NCBI RefSeq assembly: GCF_030272615.1
Contig: NC_081406.1
Location: 214,887,497-214,951,496 of the forward strand
Direction: 5' to 3'
Source: Cryptomeria japonica
Taxonomy: Eukaryota; Streptophyta; Pinopsida; Cupressales; Cupressaceae
DNA: 64,000 bases
This document shows, one piece after another, positions 21,366 through 33,169 of the stretch. Positions within the stretch are counted from its first letter, which is position 1, and the number at the start of each line of letters is the position of its first letter. The notes below the pieces were generated by a model. The model was given only the letters and a program-made list of their open reading frames with translations. It did not search any database and was not told the origin of the DNA. The position numbers and the translations under genes are program-made.

Positions 21366-22160
21366 TGTTAGGATTCCCACAGATACTGAGAGGGGGGGGT
21401 GAATCAATATCTAACCGGTTTGATGATTTTTTTAACTTAAAACATGTAGAACATATTAATACTGTATACTAGTAAACAAAAAGTAATGTAATAAACAGAG
21501 ACAACAACAACCACATGAAAAACACACCATAACATAGTAGTTTAATGAGGAAACCCGGTGTGGGAAAAACCTCAGTGGGATTTCTGACCCACAATATTCA
21601 CTTACTGGCCAATAAGAGAATATTACTGCTACAAGAGGAGCTTGCACATGCAGGAAGGCCAAGTGCCTAGAGCTCACTGCTCAATTACAAAATGGGAAGT
21701 CTCACTGACTTAAAAAATGGATTATATAAATCTAATGTCTTGTACTACTTCAAAATAACATCTACTATGCCAGATCCAATACCGGTTTATAGCTCTGCTT
21801 CATACATAAACCCTTAACCTATAATTCGCATAATAGGTCTACCTTATTTTTCCTCATTACATTCTATTTCTTCCTCTATAATGAACTCTTATATATATGA
21901 ATCATTTTACAACTTGCCAAGTCAGCTTACAATGATTTTACTATAATTAAGGAAATAATTTACAAACAAAATTCTTGTCGGCCTCTATGCCGATATGCTT
22001 CCTTTCACTGCTAGTGTCGGTGGTCTATGTGCTAGTGTAAAGTCTGATCTTGCTAGTGTTGGTGGATTGCCTTGCCGGTGTCATAGGATTGTAAGGTTTC
22101 CATCAATGACAAAACCTTCAATCGCCTACAATGTCTCATTGGAGTGTGCATTTGCCAACA
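21366..22160 (-). repeat. F 3' LTR
   Basis: 795 bp. Minus-strand ends TGTTGGCAAATGCACACTCC...CCTAACA. TATATATA near 21890-21898. The hairpin with a C-run loop on the minus strand occupies 21381-21412. Confidence 0.92.
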
Positions 22161-22174
22161 ATCTCCCCCTTTGG
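22161..22174 (-). promoter_or_regulatory. F polypurine tract
   Basis: Minus-strand CCAAAGGGGGAGAT immediately upstream of the 3' LTR, identical to the A and K tracts. Confidence 0.85.
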
Positions 22175-22384
22175 CATTGATGGCAACACTCATGAGAAAA
22201 ATTAAAAAAATTGTCATCCAAAAAGAATTTGCCGGTATTGTCTTACCAAAAATGTGTACCAAAAGAATGTGTACTCCCCCTAAGTTGATGAGTCATTTTA
22301 CTGATTATTTTTCTCATTCCACTACTCCCCCTTTGGTATCAATGACAAAGATTGTCAAAGTGTCAATGAGTGTGGTTTCCTGCT
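22175..22384 (-). other. F 3' untranslated region
   Basis: About 210 bp between the long ORF's terminal TGA and the polypurine tract. A second purine run (AAAGGGGGAGTA on the minus strand) lies near 22323. Confidence 0.55.
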
Positions 22385-25300
22385 TCATCCTTGTAACCGG
22401 TTGGTTACAATCTGAAAAAGATCTGTCAAAACCAGATTCAAGCTCTCAATGAACTTTTTATTGTCTTTTATTGCGGCCTCTATCCTCTGAACTGTACCGG
22501 TGAGGTGTTGCATTTGCTCTATCGGTTTTTTCTATCCTTGAATCATGGCATCAGATATTTCTCTCCTTAAGGAGGTGAGATAGTCCAATTTTTGATTGTC
22601 TCCATTTAAGATCTTTAGCCTTTCCTTTTATTCTTTCTTTGTCTCTTTCCAACTTTAGTAGTTCTTCCTCAAAACCTGTTATCTTCTGCTCAAAAACTAA
22701 TAATGAATTAGATGAATTAATGAAATTGTCAGCTAGTTGATTTATTTCTTCCTATATCTTGCTGATTTTCTTGTCTATATCAACTGTCAAAGTTTTGAAT
22801 TCCTTCAATGTGCTACATAGTTCCGATAGAAGTGTGTCAAATTTCCTTGTACATTTCTTTATTTCTTCCTCAAAGAATTTGTGTTTTTCCTTATCTAATC
22901 TCTCCTTGAATGCTTCCTCTTTTATTTGTTCAACTGTCACAGTGTTTTCAGTAATATACTTAGACAAAGTGTCAAGTTGACTCAAAGAATATTTATTATC
23001 TACATTACATTTTGGTGCTATCATTTTCAAAATTGGAATGGTGTCATTTGTTGCCTTGTAAGCCTATGAGCTACAATCTATTATCTTCTTTATGGAATCC
23101 AAAAGAACTTCTGTTACATTAGTTGGTTTGAATTCTGTACTTGAAGAGCCAACACTTTGTATTCTGCTAGTGGGAGCAATATCCTTGCATGTGGTGACCT
23201 TTGGTAGGTTAGTTTGTGTTTCCATTTGTTTAAGCAAAGGTTTGTCTTGCTTAGCTGTTGTCGGTGGCACTGACTCTGTGTGAACCTGTTGCGGTGATGG
23301 AGCCTGTTGCTCTGCTTGTTTCTCTGTGTTATCATCTGTCAATTTACCTTCTGTACCATTAGTCACCGGTTGCTCATTAGCCATATCTGTCTTCTCCATT
23401 GTATCCTTATCTACCACAATATTGACCTTTTGAGTATCAATGTCCACTATGTATAATACCTTAGAGTTAGGATTTGTGTCCTCTTGTGATATGTCCATGC
23501 TCTCACTATCTGGTTGATTATCAGTAGTCACTACCAATGGAGTATTCAAAGGTGGTGGGGATAAGTTATCTTTTATTTTTATGCTAGATTGTCCACCAAC
23601 CTTGCCTTTTCCCTTATATTTATCCTTCTGGTATACTTTGATGGGTTTGGGGTTTCTATGTTCTTCCTATTTTTCCTTCTCTACAAGGAATATGTCCCAT
23701 GCATTGGCAGTTTCCTCTGCTACCTCATTTACTCTACCAACCATAAGTGCTACATGCTGGTGTGCAGTTGAAAATACTGACCGGTTAGCCTCAAAGATTA
23801 GATCATCTATCTCTTTTGATGAGTTGACTGGATAAACAACAAGTAGTTTATCAATTTTCATTTTCTTATCAAGCTCTACAACAGCTTGTCTTCTAGCTTC
23901 AATTCTTTTAAACAGTTCTGTCGATAATTCATCTACAACTTGCATTAGAAATTTCTTGTAAATGTCCAAGTGTAGAATTACACTATTTTCAACTTTCTCC
24001 TTGTCATCAACTGATAATGAATCATATAATTTGTTGATGTTTTTCAGCTGTCCATCCTCTGTTATTTCATCTATTAGTTTGTCAATTGGAGCAATGTTTT
24101 GTCAAATCTTCTTCTTGGGTGTTAACTTCTTCTTCTTTGGAGTTATCTTCTTAGCTGAGGGCCTTACTGCCTGTTGTTTCTATCTAGTTCTTCTAGGAGA
24201 AGGTGTAGATACCGGTGAAGGTTCTCTTTTCCTCAAAACTCTTTTAAATGCAACTGGCATGTCACTTTCTGAAGAAGTTACTACTGGTGAAAGGTGAGTT
24301 TCTGGCTGTAGTGTTTTTAACTCATCTTCAGTGATACTGGTTTGTTTAAGTACATCTTCTTTGATAGCCTTTGCTTGCCTAGATCCTCTTCTTACTGTTG
24401 CTTCTACCTTCTTTACCCTTTTCTTAGATTGAATTTGATTCTCAATAGTCTTAGCACTACCAAATACCTCTTCTTTAGGTTCCTTGGGTGCTTCCAGAAG
24501 GGCTTTTGCATATGTTTCAATTATGTGGTCATCGGTTTCATAACCCATTTTAGTAACCCAAATGGTTCTTGGGATAACTTCCTCCATCCAAATCTCATCT
24601 TTCTTAATAACAAATAATATTTCATCCTTATACTTATTTACAATTGCTTGTGAAAGTCTGACTCTAGTATTCATTCAGGCCTTCAATGCCTGAAAGTACT
24701 CATTTATATTCTTTTCTCTATTTTCACCCATGTTATTTAGTAAATCAGACAATTGTTTGCCTACCGGTATATCAAAACTAAGATTCTTATTACCGATATC
24801 GAGTACCTATTTTGTTATGTGCAGCATTAAATAGACAAGTAGGTTTTCAAATCTAAATGTCCCCTTTTTGTCTTTCTTAATTTTTCCAAGATTATCAATA
24901 AGCTCATCTTTCAACCATTCACACACATCTATTTTTGCATTATCCTTGATCATATCATAGGCACTCTTTATGCATAGGCTGGAGACTAAATTTAACCTAT
25001 TTGCATGTGTGGTTTTGTAGCCTAAAATCATGCTAATGAATCTGACATTGATGTTAGTTACATCATTCACTCTTAAAGATCTCTTGTCAAATGTTGCACC
25101 TGTTAGGTTCATTACCAGGTCATTTGAGACCTTCTTTGTCTTATCAGGTCTATTACCGGTGGAGGGTAACCCTATCACAACCTTGACTGCCTCTTTAGTG
25201 ATTTTGTGAACTGAGTCTAACCAAAAGAATGCACCATGTACTCTACTTAAAACTATCCTTATAACTTCCTTAGGGAAATCTGGAATACTGAGAATTTCAG

Positions 25301-25595
25301 TGAATCCTAGGGTTTGAACTATTTTGTGTTCAGGTTTCACATTATCGGAATCATCACAAATTATAGTCTTATACATGCTCTTGATTTCCTCATCACCTAA
25401 TTCTTCTATGTGAAAATGAATGTACATTCTAGGGTCTTCTGCAAAAACTACTCCTTTGAGGATTTGAGAAAATGCACCAACATTATCATCTTTCTTAGCA
25501 ATTTCAAGAACTAACTGGAATATGGGTCGAGGGCATTTAATCACTTTGACTACAGTAGGGTTTGCTATGAATTTAGGAACAGATGAAGAAGCCAT
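22385..25595 (-). pseudogene. F ORF2: unknown protein of about 1070 codons
   Basis: I cannot name this protein. A single frame runs from the ATG at 25595 to about 22620, interrupted by seven stops (near 24807, 24675, 24180, 24102, 23667, 23064 and 22752). After one frameshift it continues, with one more stop (22532), to a TGA at 22385. Internal stops are six TAG, two TGA and no TAA, as expected from recent C-to-T or G-to-A decay of CAG, CGA or TGG codons. Residues 1-262 look globular; a stretch near residue 137 (DSVHKITKEAVKVVIGLP) faintly recalls the I..LLGLP core of plant transposon-associated domains. Residues 300-650 are Lys/Arg/Pro-rich with nuclear-signal-like KKKKLTPKKK. Residues 650-850 are Thr/Gln/Pro-rich and the rest is charged coiled coil. 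Not a pol protein. It may be a captured host gene or an element-specific accessory protein. Confidence 0.7.
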
Positions 25596-26030
25596 GGATA
25601 TAAATACCTTTATCTGCCTTAGGAAATATTGCTTGTTGAATTGCTTTGCTTCTTTGCTCGAAATGTCTTTGCTTAGGAATTTTTATGCTCTTTGATTGTT
25701 TGAATGCTTGGTGAAATGAAATTGGAGCCAAAACATTGATTTATAATGTTAATTTTGCTAACCACCACATTTAATGCTTACCGGTTAGGTAATCACTTAA
25801 CTTATCTACCGATATAGAAGTAATTTCAACTTCTCACCATCAACCAAGGGAATAATAGCATGTTTCACATTTGATTGCTAAACCCTCAAGGAAATTTTCT
25901 TCAATTAGATGAAGATTCTCCTGCCGGTGAAGTGTTACTCTCTTGGTGGAGTGTTACTCTGTTCTACCGATGGAGGAGTATTCCTATCAACATTTAGTTC
26001 AGATTTCCTGATCCATTGTTTTGAGAATTC
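25596..26030 (-). other. Spacer between F ORF1 and ORF2
   Basis: About 435 bp, A/T-rich, no domain found. It could hold a second promoter or a splice acceptor for ORF2, but no signal is clear enough to call. Confidence 0.4.
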
Positions 26031-27027
26031 CTACTTAACTTCTTCAACTTTTTCTTTACCTTTCAAACTAGGACCTTTGTTATTTACCAGTGAGGACTTG
26101 CTTCTACAAAATTTAGCAATATGTCCAGTCTTGTTACAAGCATAACAAGTCACATTATTTTTCTGAATATCTTTTCCATATCCTATGCCGGTTTGTGTTC
26201 TGCATTGATTAGATAAGTGTCCAAATCTTCCACAAACATAACATCCTACATTCATTCTGCAATTTTCAGAATTATGACCAATTTTGTTGCATTTGAAACA
26301 TTGACCGGTGGGTGTATTGGTATTTTGATAATTTCTAGATCTACATTGATTTTCTCTATCGCCATTCTTATTATAGTTAAATCATTTTCCATTAAATTTA
26401 TAAGAAGTAGGTTGTCTTACCAGTTTTCCATGATCCTGTGTGTTTGTAGTACTGGAGCTTTCACCAGTTTCAAAGCCAAGACCATTAGTGTCACCATTAG
26501 GTTTTTGATTCTTCAACAAGTCACCAAGTTCTTCTTAGCTTTCTTGAATTTTTCTTTATGTTGATTTATAGCAGCCAGTTCTCCTTCCAAGATACCTTTT
26601 TGTCTCATGAGTTCATTTGAGTCATTCTGTGCATGCATCAAATCTGTCTTCAACATATCATTTTCATAACTAAGTCTTGTGTTTTCATTTGCAGCATCAT
26701 TCAGTCTTCTAGTCAAGTCTTCTTCATTCTTCTTTCTATCTTCAATTTCTTCACAAAATCTCATAGTTATATCCTGCATCTCATTTTTGTTGTCATGTTT
26801 TCTTGTTTTAGCTTAATTATCAGGTCACTAAAAGTTTCCTTTTCATCATTCTCATTTTGCATCTTTTCACAAAGTTCTCTTCTCTTGTTTCTTGAAATGG
26901 TAACATTTTCTTGAAGTGCTTGAATAATATCCTGTGCATCTTTTAGATCATCTTCAAGTTTGATATTTTCCAATTTTTTTGCATCATAGTCTGAGAGAGT
27001 TGCTTCTAATTGCTTCAAGTTTTCCAT
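26031..27027 (-). pseudogene. F ORF1: coiled coil plus three zinc knuckles (Gag-like)
   Basis: From the ATG at 27027 (MENLKQLEATLSDYD), about 170 residues of predicted coiled coil (LSYENDMLKTDLMHAQ among them) lead to three CCHC zinc knuckles of the form C-x2-C-x4-H-x4-C: CFKCNKIGHNSENC, CYVCGRFGHLSNQC and CYACNKTGHIAKFC (26300-26100). Two frameshifts, near 26775 and near 26500, separate the parts. Zinc knuckles suggest nucleocapsid-type RNA binding. The usual copia N-terminal Gag domain, present in C at 19088, is missing, so this is either a truncated Gag or a separate RNA-binding protein. It lies directly after the PBS, the normal gag position. Confidence 0.75.
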
Positions 27028-27080
27028 CTCTACAGGTGTCAAGATCTTCCTCAAGCTGTTAGGCTTCTGAAAATAGAGGA

Positions 27081-27096
27081 CCAAGCTCTGATACCA
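27081..27096 (-). promoter_or_regulatory. F primer-binding site
   Basis: Minus-strand TGGTATCAGAGCTTGG, a full initiator-Met-type PBS two bases from the LTR end. Confidence 0.9.
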
Positions 27097-27098
27097 AT

Positions 27099-27893
27099 TA
27101 TTAGGATTCCCACAGATACTGAGAGGGGGGGGGTGAATCAATATCTAACTGGTTTGATGATTTTCTTAACTTAAAACATGTAGAACATATTAATACTGTA
27201 TACCGGTAAATAGAAAGTAATGCAATAAATAGAGATAATAGCAACCACATGAAAAACACACCATAACACAGTAGTTTAATGAGGAAACCTGGTGTGGGAA
27301 AAACCTCGGTGGGATTTGTAACCCACAATATTCACTTACTGGCCAATAAGAGAATATTACTGTTACAAGAGGGGCCTGCACATGCAGGAAGGCCAAGTGC
27401 CTAGAGGTCACTGCTCAATTACAAAATGGGAAGTCTCACTGACTTACAAAATGGATTATATAAATCCAATGTCTTGTACTACTTCAAAATAGCATCTACT
27501 ATGCCAGATCTAGTACCGGTTTATAGCTCTGCTTCATACATAAACCCTTAACCTATAATTCGCATAATAGGTCTACCTTATTTTTCCTCATTACATTCTA
27601 TTTCTTCCTCTATAATGAACTCTTATACATATGAGTCATTTTACAACTTGCCAAGTTGGCTTACCATGATTTTACAATAATTAACAAAATAATTTACAAA
27701 CAAAATTCTTGTCGGCCTCTGTGCCGGTATGCTTCCTTTCACTGTCGGTGCTGGTGGTCTGTGTGCTGGTGTAAAGTCTGATCTTGCTAGTGCTGGTAGA
27801 TTGCCTTGTTGGTGTCATAGGATTGTAAGGTTTCCATCAATGACAAAACCTTCAATCACCTACAGTGTCTCATTGGAGTGTGCATTTGCAACA
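27099..27893 (-). repeat. F 5' LTR
   Basis: 795 bp, same length as the 3' LTR. The terminal CCTAACA is changed to CCTAATA. It carries the C-run hairpin near 27114-27146. Confidence 0.92.
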
Positions 27894-28836
27894 AAAAGAT
27901 TGCAAAAAAACATTGAGAGTACTAATGTGAAGATAGATGAACATTTTAGAGGAGATTCAAGATCTATAGAATCGATAGTAGAAATGATTATTAATGAACT
28001 AATACAGATTGTACCAGCACAGAGTGAAGAACCAGTCACACCGGCATCATCAGAAAATTAAACTATGACTGAAGAACAATAGCCTATAAATGTAAATCAT
28101 AATAAACCTAGGTATGTAAGATTGAATCATTCAGAGAATCAAATAATTGGAAATAAAAATCAAGGTGTTATGACTAGAGGAAGATTGGCAAATGAAGAAG
28201 TATGTTTAATTTCTCAAGTTGAAACCACATCAATTGTTGAAGCATGTCAGGATAAACATTTGATAAAAGCAATGGAAGATGAATTAGAATAGATTGAAAA
28301 GAATAATACTTGGACATTAGTTCCCTGGCCTAAAGACAAAAATGTAATTGGAACTAAATGGGTATATAGAAATAAACTTAATGAGGATGGTGAAGTAATC
28401 AGAAACAAAGAAAGATTAGTTTGTAAAGATTATTCACAGAGAATGGAATCAATTATAATGAAACCTTTGCACCGGTAGCTAGAATTGAAGCAGTTAGACT
28501 ATTTCTTGCATTTGCAGCTCATAAAAACTATAAATTTTATTGGATGGATGTAAAATGTGCATTTTTGAATGGAGATCTTGAGGAGGAAGTTTACATTGAA
28601 CAACTTGATGGATTTTCATTAACAAGAGATAAGGATATGGTTTACAAGTTAAGGAAATCTTTATATGGATTGAAGCAAGCTCCTGGAGCTTGGTATGCTA
28701 GACTTGATAAATATCTTTTAAAGCTTGGATACACAAAAGGTAATGCTGACAACAATTTCTATTACAAAGTTACCAATGATGACATTTTGGTTATTGAAGT
28801 ATTTGTGGATGATATCATTTTTGGAGGTTAAGAAGA
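27894..28836 (+). pseudogene. C integrase C-terminus and reverse transcriptase
   Basis: Resumes after F with the end of the integrase region (ESTNVKIDEHF), then the linker and the copia RT (Ty1-type polymerase) from about 28230. Motifs include NVIGTKWVYRNKLNEDGE, WMDVKCAFLNGDLEEEVYI, LYGLKQAPGAWYARLDKYL and the catalytic FVDDIIFGG (normally YVDD) near 28805. A frameshift lies near 28440, a TAG near 28290 and a stop at 28829 just after the catalytic motif. RT copies the element RNA into DNA in virus-like particles. The homologous uninterrupted region in A (CYNK...ESANVKVDEQ near 41110) supports the reading across F. Confidence 0.9.
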
Positions 28837-28839
28837 GTT

Positions 28840-29753
28840 ATGTTGTACTTTGCTAACAAGATGCATGAAGAGTTTGAAAAATCTATGATTGGAGATATAG
28901 AAAAAATTCTAGGTTTGCAGATTTCACAAACAAATAAAGGTATATTCATATGTCAAACAAAATATTTGAAGGAACTTTTGAAGAAATTTGGTATGGAAAA
29001 CTCCAAATCAGTAACCACTCCTATGACCACAACAAATAAATTGACATTAAAGGATAATTCAACTCCTATAAATCCGACAAGGTACAAATCTATGATTGGA
29101 GGATTACTGTATTTAACACCAACCAGACCTGATATAATGAATGCAATGTGTATTGTTTCAATATTTCAAAGTAATCCTAAAGAAAATCATGAATCAGTAG
29201 TAAAAAGAATTTTTTGGTACCTACAAGGCACAACAAATCTTGGTTTATGGTATCCTAAGAATGATAATTTTGAGTTATGTGTATATATAGATGCAAATTG
29301 GGCAGGAAATGTAGATGGCAGAAAGAGTACCACTGACGATGCATTCTTTCTTGGTAGAAGATTTATTTCATGGATCAATAAGAAGCAGACTTGTACATCA
29401 TTATCTACAGCAGAATCAGAATATGTTGGAGCAGCAATTAATTGTACTAAGGTATTATGGATCAAGAAAATTTTGAAGGATATAAAGGTAAAATGCAAAG
29501 AATCGATAATTATTTATTGTGATAATTCAATAGCAATTGATATATCAAAGAATCCAGTATTTTACTCTAAGACAAAGCATGTTTCTATTAAATACAATTT
29601 TCTAAAAGAGAATGTGAAGCAAATGAAGTGACACTGGTTTATGTGAATACTAAAGAGCAAATTGCAGATATCCTTACAAAGCCTTTGCCTAAGGAAACAT
29701 TTGAATATCTCAGAGAGTAGCTTGGGGTAATTTCCCCACTGATAGAGACTTGA
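28840..29753 (+). pseudogene. C RT C-terminal region and RNase H
   Basis: Continues from the RT thumb (LGLQISQTNKGIFICQTKYL, TRYKSMIGGLLYLTPT) into RNase H with its acidic residues in YIDANWAG, STAESEYVGA and YCDNSIAID. One frameshift near 29625 moves into VTLVYVNTKEQIADILTKPL. A TAG lies near 29720 and the pol stop at 29751-29753 (LIET, then TGA), the same ending as in A. Confidence 0.9.
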
Positions 29754-30060
29754 ATGATGAAGATTGGCATCAAACCATCAAGGACTAACAAAAAAATCTT
29801 TTTCTAGCTTCGATGAAGGAGAGCTACTTCTCAGGGGGAGTAGATAGTTGTATGTTAAGTTTGGATTTTGATTCTTAACTACTTTGGCATTTGATGTCAA
29901 AGGGGGAGAGATATCTATGGAAAAATATTTTACTTGTGGAGAGATGCATTTTTTGGTTTTGATTTCTGGTATTGATCTATTTTGAGATTGTTGGTTTTTT
30001 GCTATTTTGCATTCTGTGTATTGGCACTTAGATGTTTTTCCATCTAGCATTGCCATCAAT
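29754..30060 (+). other. C 3' untranslated region
   Basis: About 300 bp without coding sequence. It contains extra purine runs (CAGGGGGAGTAG near 29838 and AAAGGGGGAGAG near 29899) before the terminal tract. Multiple polypurine runs also occur at the matching place in A, F and K. Confidence 0.6.
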
Positions 30061-30075
30061 GCCAAAGAGGGAGAT
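30061..30075 (+). promoter_or_regulatory. C polypurine tract
   Basis: GCCAAAGAGGGAGAT directly precedes the TGTTGG start of the 3' LTR. Confidence 0.85.
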
Positions 30076-30741
30076 TGTTGGTATTATGGATGACTTCATC
30101 ATGTATTGCATTGGTTTTGTCATTAATGTCAACACTTATCTTCTTGGAGGTCTACATTGTTGATTTGGCACTCTGGTTATATTTGTTTATTGTTGAACTA
30201 ACACATTGTGGTTCTAGTATGGTTAGTGGCTTATGCACAGTCACCGATATATGCTTCATCGATAGGTTATATGGTTCACCAGAAGTTGATGATGACTTGT
30301 TATCATCTGGAGATCATTTGGTTATGTCGAAGATGTGGATTGGATGTTTGGATTTTGTGTTTTGCTTATTGGTCTAATCAAGTTCACATATTTTCCTTTA
30401 CTGGCAGATAGGTCTAGGTTATGGATAGGTACCAGATATTATGTTCTAGATCAACATGACATGTTTTGGAAATGGTTTATTGATTGGATAATGTGTAAAT
30501 GTATTAAGGCCGACATATTGTATCACATCAAGACTTATTTTCTAATTGATTTAATTGTAATATCTTTAGTGAGCCAACCTCATGTTAAGGTCTTAGGTTT
30601 TATATAAATGATTGTAAGTTCTTATTGAAGATCAGATATTATGAGTGTGTACGAATATTGAAGATCATTGTGAAGACCGAAAATAAATAGATCCTTGTGC
30701 GAATCACGCAGATATTATCTAAAGGTTGAAAGAAAGGTTAT

Positions 30742-33128
30742 TGCTACAGGAGCACCTAGGACTTAGGCAATTTAGTTTTACAATTTTGGCTTGTACTTGT
30801 TAGGAATCCCACAAATACTGAGAGGGGGGGTGAATCAGTATCTAATCGGTAATTAAAATTTCTTAACTTAAAACATGCAGAACATATTATAACAGAGTAC
30901 CGGTATGCAAGAAATAATTTAATAAACAGAATCAAGAACATCCACATGAAAAGCACACCATAACACAAGGATTATACAAGGAAACCTGATGTGGGAAAAA
31001 CCTCGGTGGGATTTGTGACCCACAATATTCACTCACTAGCCAATAAGAGAATATTACTTACATAGGGGCCTGCACATGCAGGAAGGCCAACTGCCTAGAG
31101 CTCACTGCTCAATGGGAAGTCTCACTGACTTACAATGTGGATTATACAAATCCAATATCTTGTACTGCTTTACAATAGCATCTATAATGCCAGATCTAGT
31201 ACCGGTTGCTGCTCTACTTCTAACATAAACCTTTTAGCCTATATTTCGCATAATAGGTCTGCCTTATATTTTTTTTCTTTTCCTTCACTTACAAAATGTT
31301 TACAATGATTTGTTTTATATATAAGAGTCATTTTACAATTTTCCAAGTTGGCTTACAAAGTTTTTACAATAATATTCAAAATATAATATAAAAAAATCTT
31401 GTCGGCCTCTGTACCAGTATACTTCCTTTCTTTGTGCTGGTGCCAGTGTCCTGAGTGTGATTTGTTGATGCCGGTGCCATAGGATTGCAAGGTTGCCATC
31501 AATGACAAAACCTTCAATAACCTACAATGTCTCATTGGAGTGTGCATATGCCAACGATATTGACCCTAGCCAAGTAAGTGATGAATAAGGACTCCAAGAG
31601 GGTCCAAGAGTTAGCATTTTGTGTTAATGTAGGCCTACATTGTGTTCATCCTACTTAGGTTTGCTTTTTTGTGTAAATAGTGAGTTTGAGTAGCCAATTG
31701 ACCTTTTTGATGGTCAAAAGCATCAAAACTTGGCATGAGAATTAGGTAGGGTTAAATAGGTCTTAGAAATTTTTGAAAGTTCATTTATGATGATTTGGAG
31801 CAGGTCTTATAAGTTGGAGAGACCAAAAGTGCAAAAGTTGCAAAGTTGCAAATAGTTGTCATGACAACTTTTGTCCTGAATTGGTTAGCATTGGAGTTAG
31901 GGATTCTTTAATGCCCTAGGAGAACTCCACATGTGGGAAACCTATATATACCATCTCTTTCATTTTTACCAAGGTTAGAGAAGTGTATAATGTAAGTTCA
32001 ACAACTAAAACTACTCATTCTCTATCTTGTTGGCAGCATTTTGGCTTGATTTTACTCATTTGGCAATTGAATATGGATTGAATCCATTGATCCAAAAATG
32101 GATTGAGCTACTCCTATGTGTTATTGAGTTTTTGGTTCATTTTAGAGTCTTGTAGTTACTATTCTTTGGTGTTTTTCTTGTTCAAGTTTGCAAAGAGCTA
32201 GTTTTGGCTTGTAAATAGCAATTTTCTTGTAAATATGGTTGCCCCATGACTTCCACATGTGCTGCCATCACGTCTTGCTGGAACATGATGGGAAAACCTC
32301 TGTATAGTGTACATATGTAGATTCAAGTGCTGGAGAAGAGCTTTGATGTGACTGTCACCTTATTCTAGGTGAGTCTAGGAGCAACCCGGTTAGAGGAAAG
32401 AAGGTGAAAATAGAGTGTTAAGTGTAGGGGTGTGTGCCAAATCACCATTTTAGAGTTTGGAGGGGTTCATGGAGTTGGGGAATACTTTTCCATGTAGAGA
32501 GAAGCTTTGAAAAATCCATTTAATACAAAAACCCCAATTTGTTCATTCACTGCCAGTTAAAGGCCTTGTAAACCCTACAAAACCCTCATTTTGGGGTTCA
32601 TACATTCTACGGTGAAAATAGGGGCCAAAACCTCAAAAATCCTTTAGGGATAGGTGTATCTTTGAATAAAATGAAAACTTATTTGGGGGTCCTTTGAATC
32701 ATTTTCACCCAAGCCCTAGAAAACCGGATTTGGAGGCCTAATTAGGCCTAATTCCTTGTAGCCCTTTTCTAGGCAAGATTTTGAAACCGGTAAGAAACCT
32801 CAAGGTTGCAAACAACTAATGGACCCCAAAATTCAATAAAAAAATGTTAGAAGACCTCTCTACACCTCTGCATCCTCTCATAACAGTTGGAGGTCATTTT
32901 GACAAGTTGAAGCCAAGAGCCCAGAATTGAGCACCTGAGAAGCACAATGAATTGATAGGGTTCCTAACCAAAACACCTGAAGAAAACACCTTATTAAGGT
33001 AAAGAATCAAGCCCTAGAAGATATTGAGAAGGACATGGAGGTCTAGAGTGAAACTAGGCCTGGTGAGTTGGTGGAATTGAGCAACACCAACTAGGTGGAG
33101 TGTTGAGCAGGCTTGGTAAACTCCATCA
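30742..33128 (+). repeat. G 5' LTR, interrupted by H
   Basis: Parts 30742-30797 and 31562-33128, about 1.62 kb without H, against 1.64 kb for the 3' LTR. The first 12 bases differ from the 3' copy at three positions. TATA box TATATATA near 31943-31950. Confidence 0.88.
30798..31556 (-). mobile_element. Element H: solo LTR of the F family
   Basis: 759 bp, matching the 795-bp LTRs of F (TGTTAGGAATCCC at the left, TATGCCAAC at the right). It has no internal region. The G 3' LTR shows the empty site (TTGTACTGACCC near 37870). Flanks GTACT (30793-30797) and ATATT (31557-31561) fit a TSD with two transitions. It probably arose by LTR-LTR recombination of a full element. Confidence 0.88.
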
Positions 33129-33131
33129 AAT

Positions 33132-33143
33132 TGGTATCAGAGC
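33132..33143 (+). promoter_or_regulatory. G primer-binding site
   Basis: TGGTATCAGAGC, exact initiator-Met-type PBS, three bases after the LTR. Confidence 0.92.
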
Positions 33144-33169
33144 TTATAAGATTTGGTTTAGAAGAGTTG

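Larger units (their letters stand above)
21366..27893 (-). mobile_element. Element F: non-autonomous LTR element with a long unknown ORF
   Basis: A 6528-bp element with two 795-bp LTRs (21366-22160 and 27099-27893) and a perfect TSD, AAAAG (21361-21365 and 27894-27898). On the minus strand: 5' LTR, PBS, a coiled-coil plus triple zinc-knuckle ORF, a long ORF of about 1070 codons, polypurine tract, 3' LTR. No protease, integrase, RT or RNase H is recognisable, so it is a large non-autonomous derivative. Its LTR layout (PBS, polypurine tract, C-run hairpin) is copia-like. H at 30798-31556 is a solo LTR of the same family. Confidence 0.9.

Noticed and set aside
22759-24617. Plus-strand ORFs opposite F ORF2
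   Set aside because: They are antisense shadows of the minus-strand frame, which has consistent frame, element orientation and a coiled-coil pattern.
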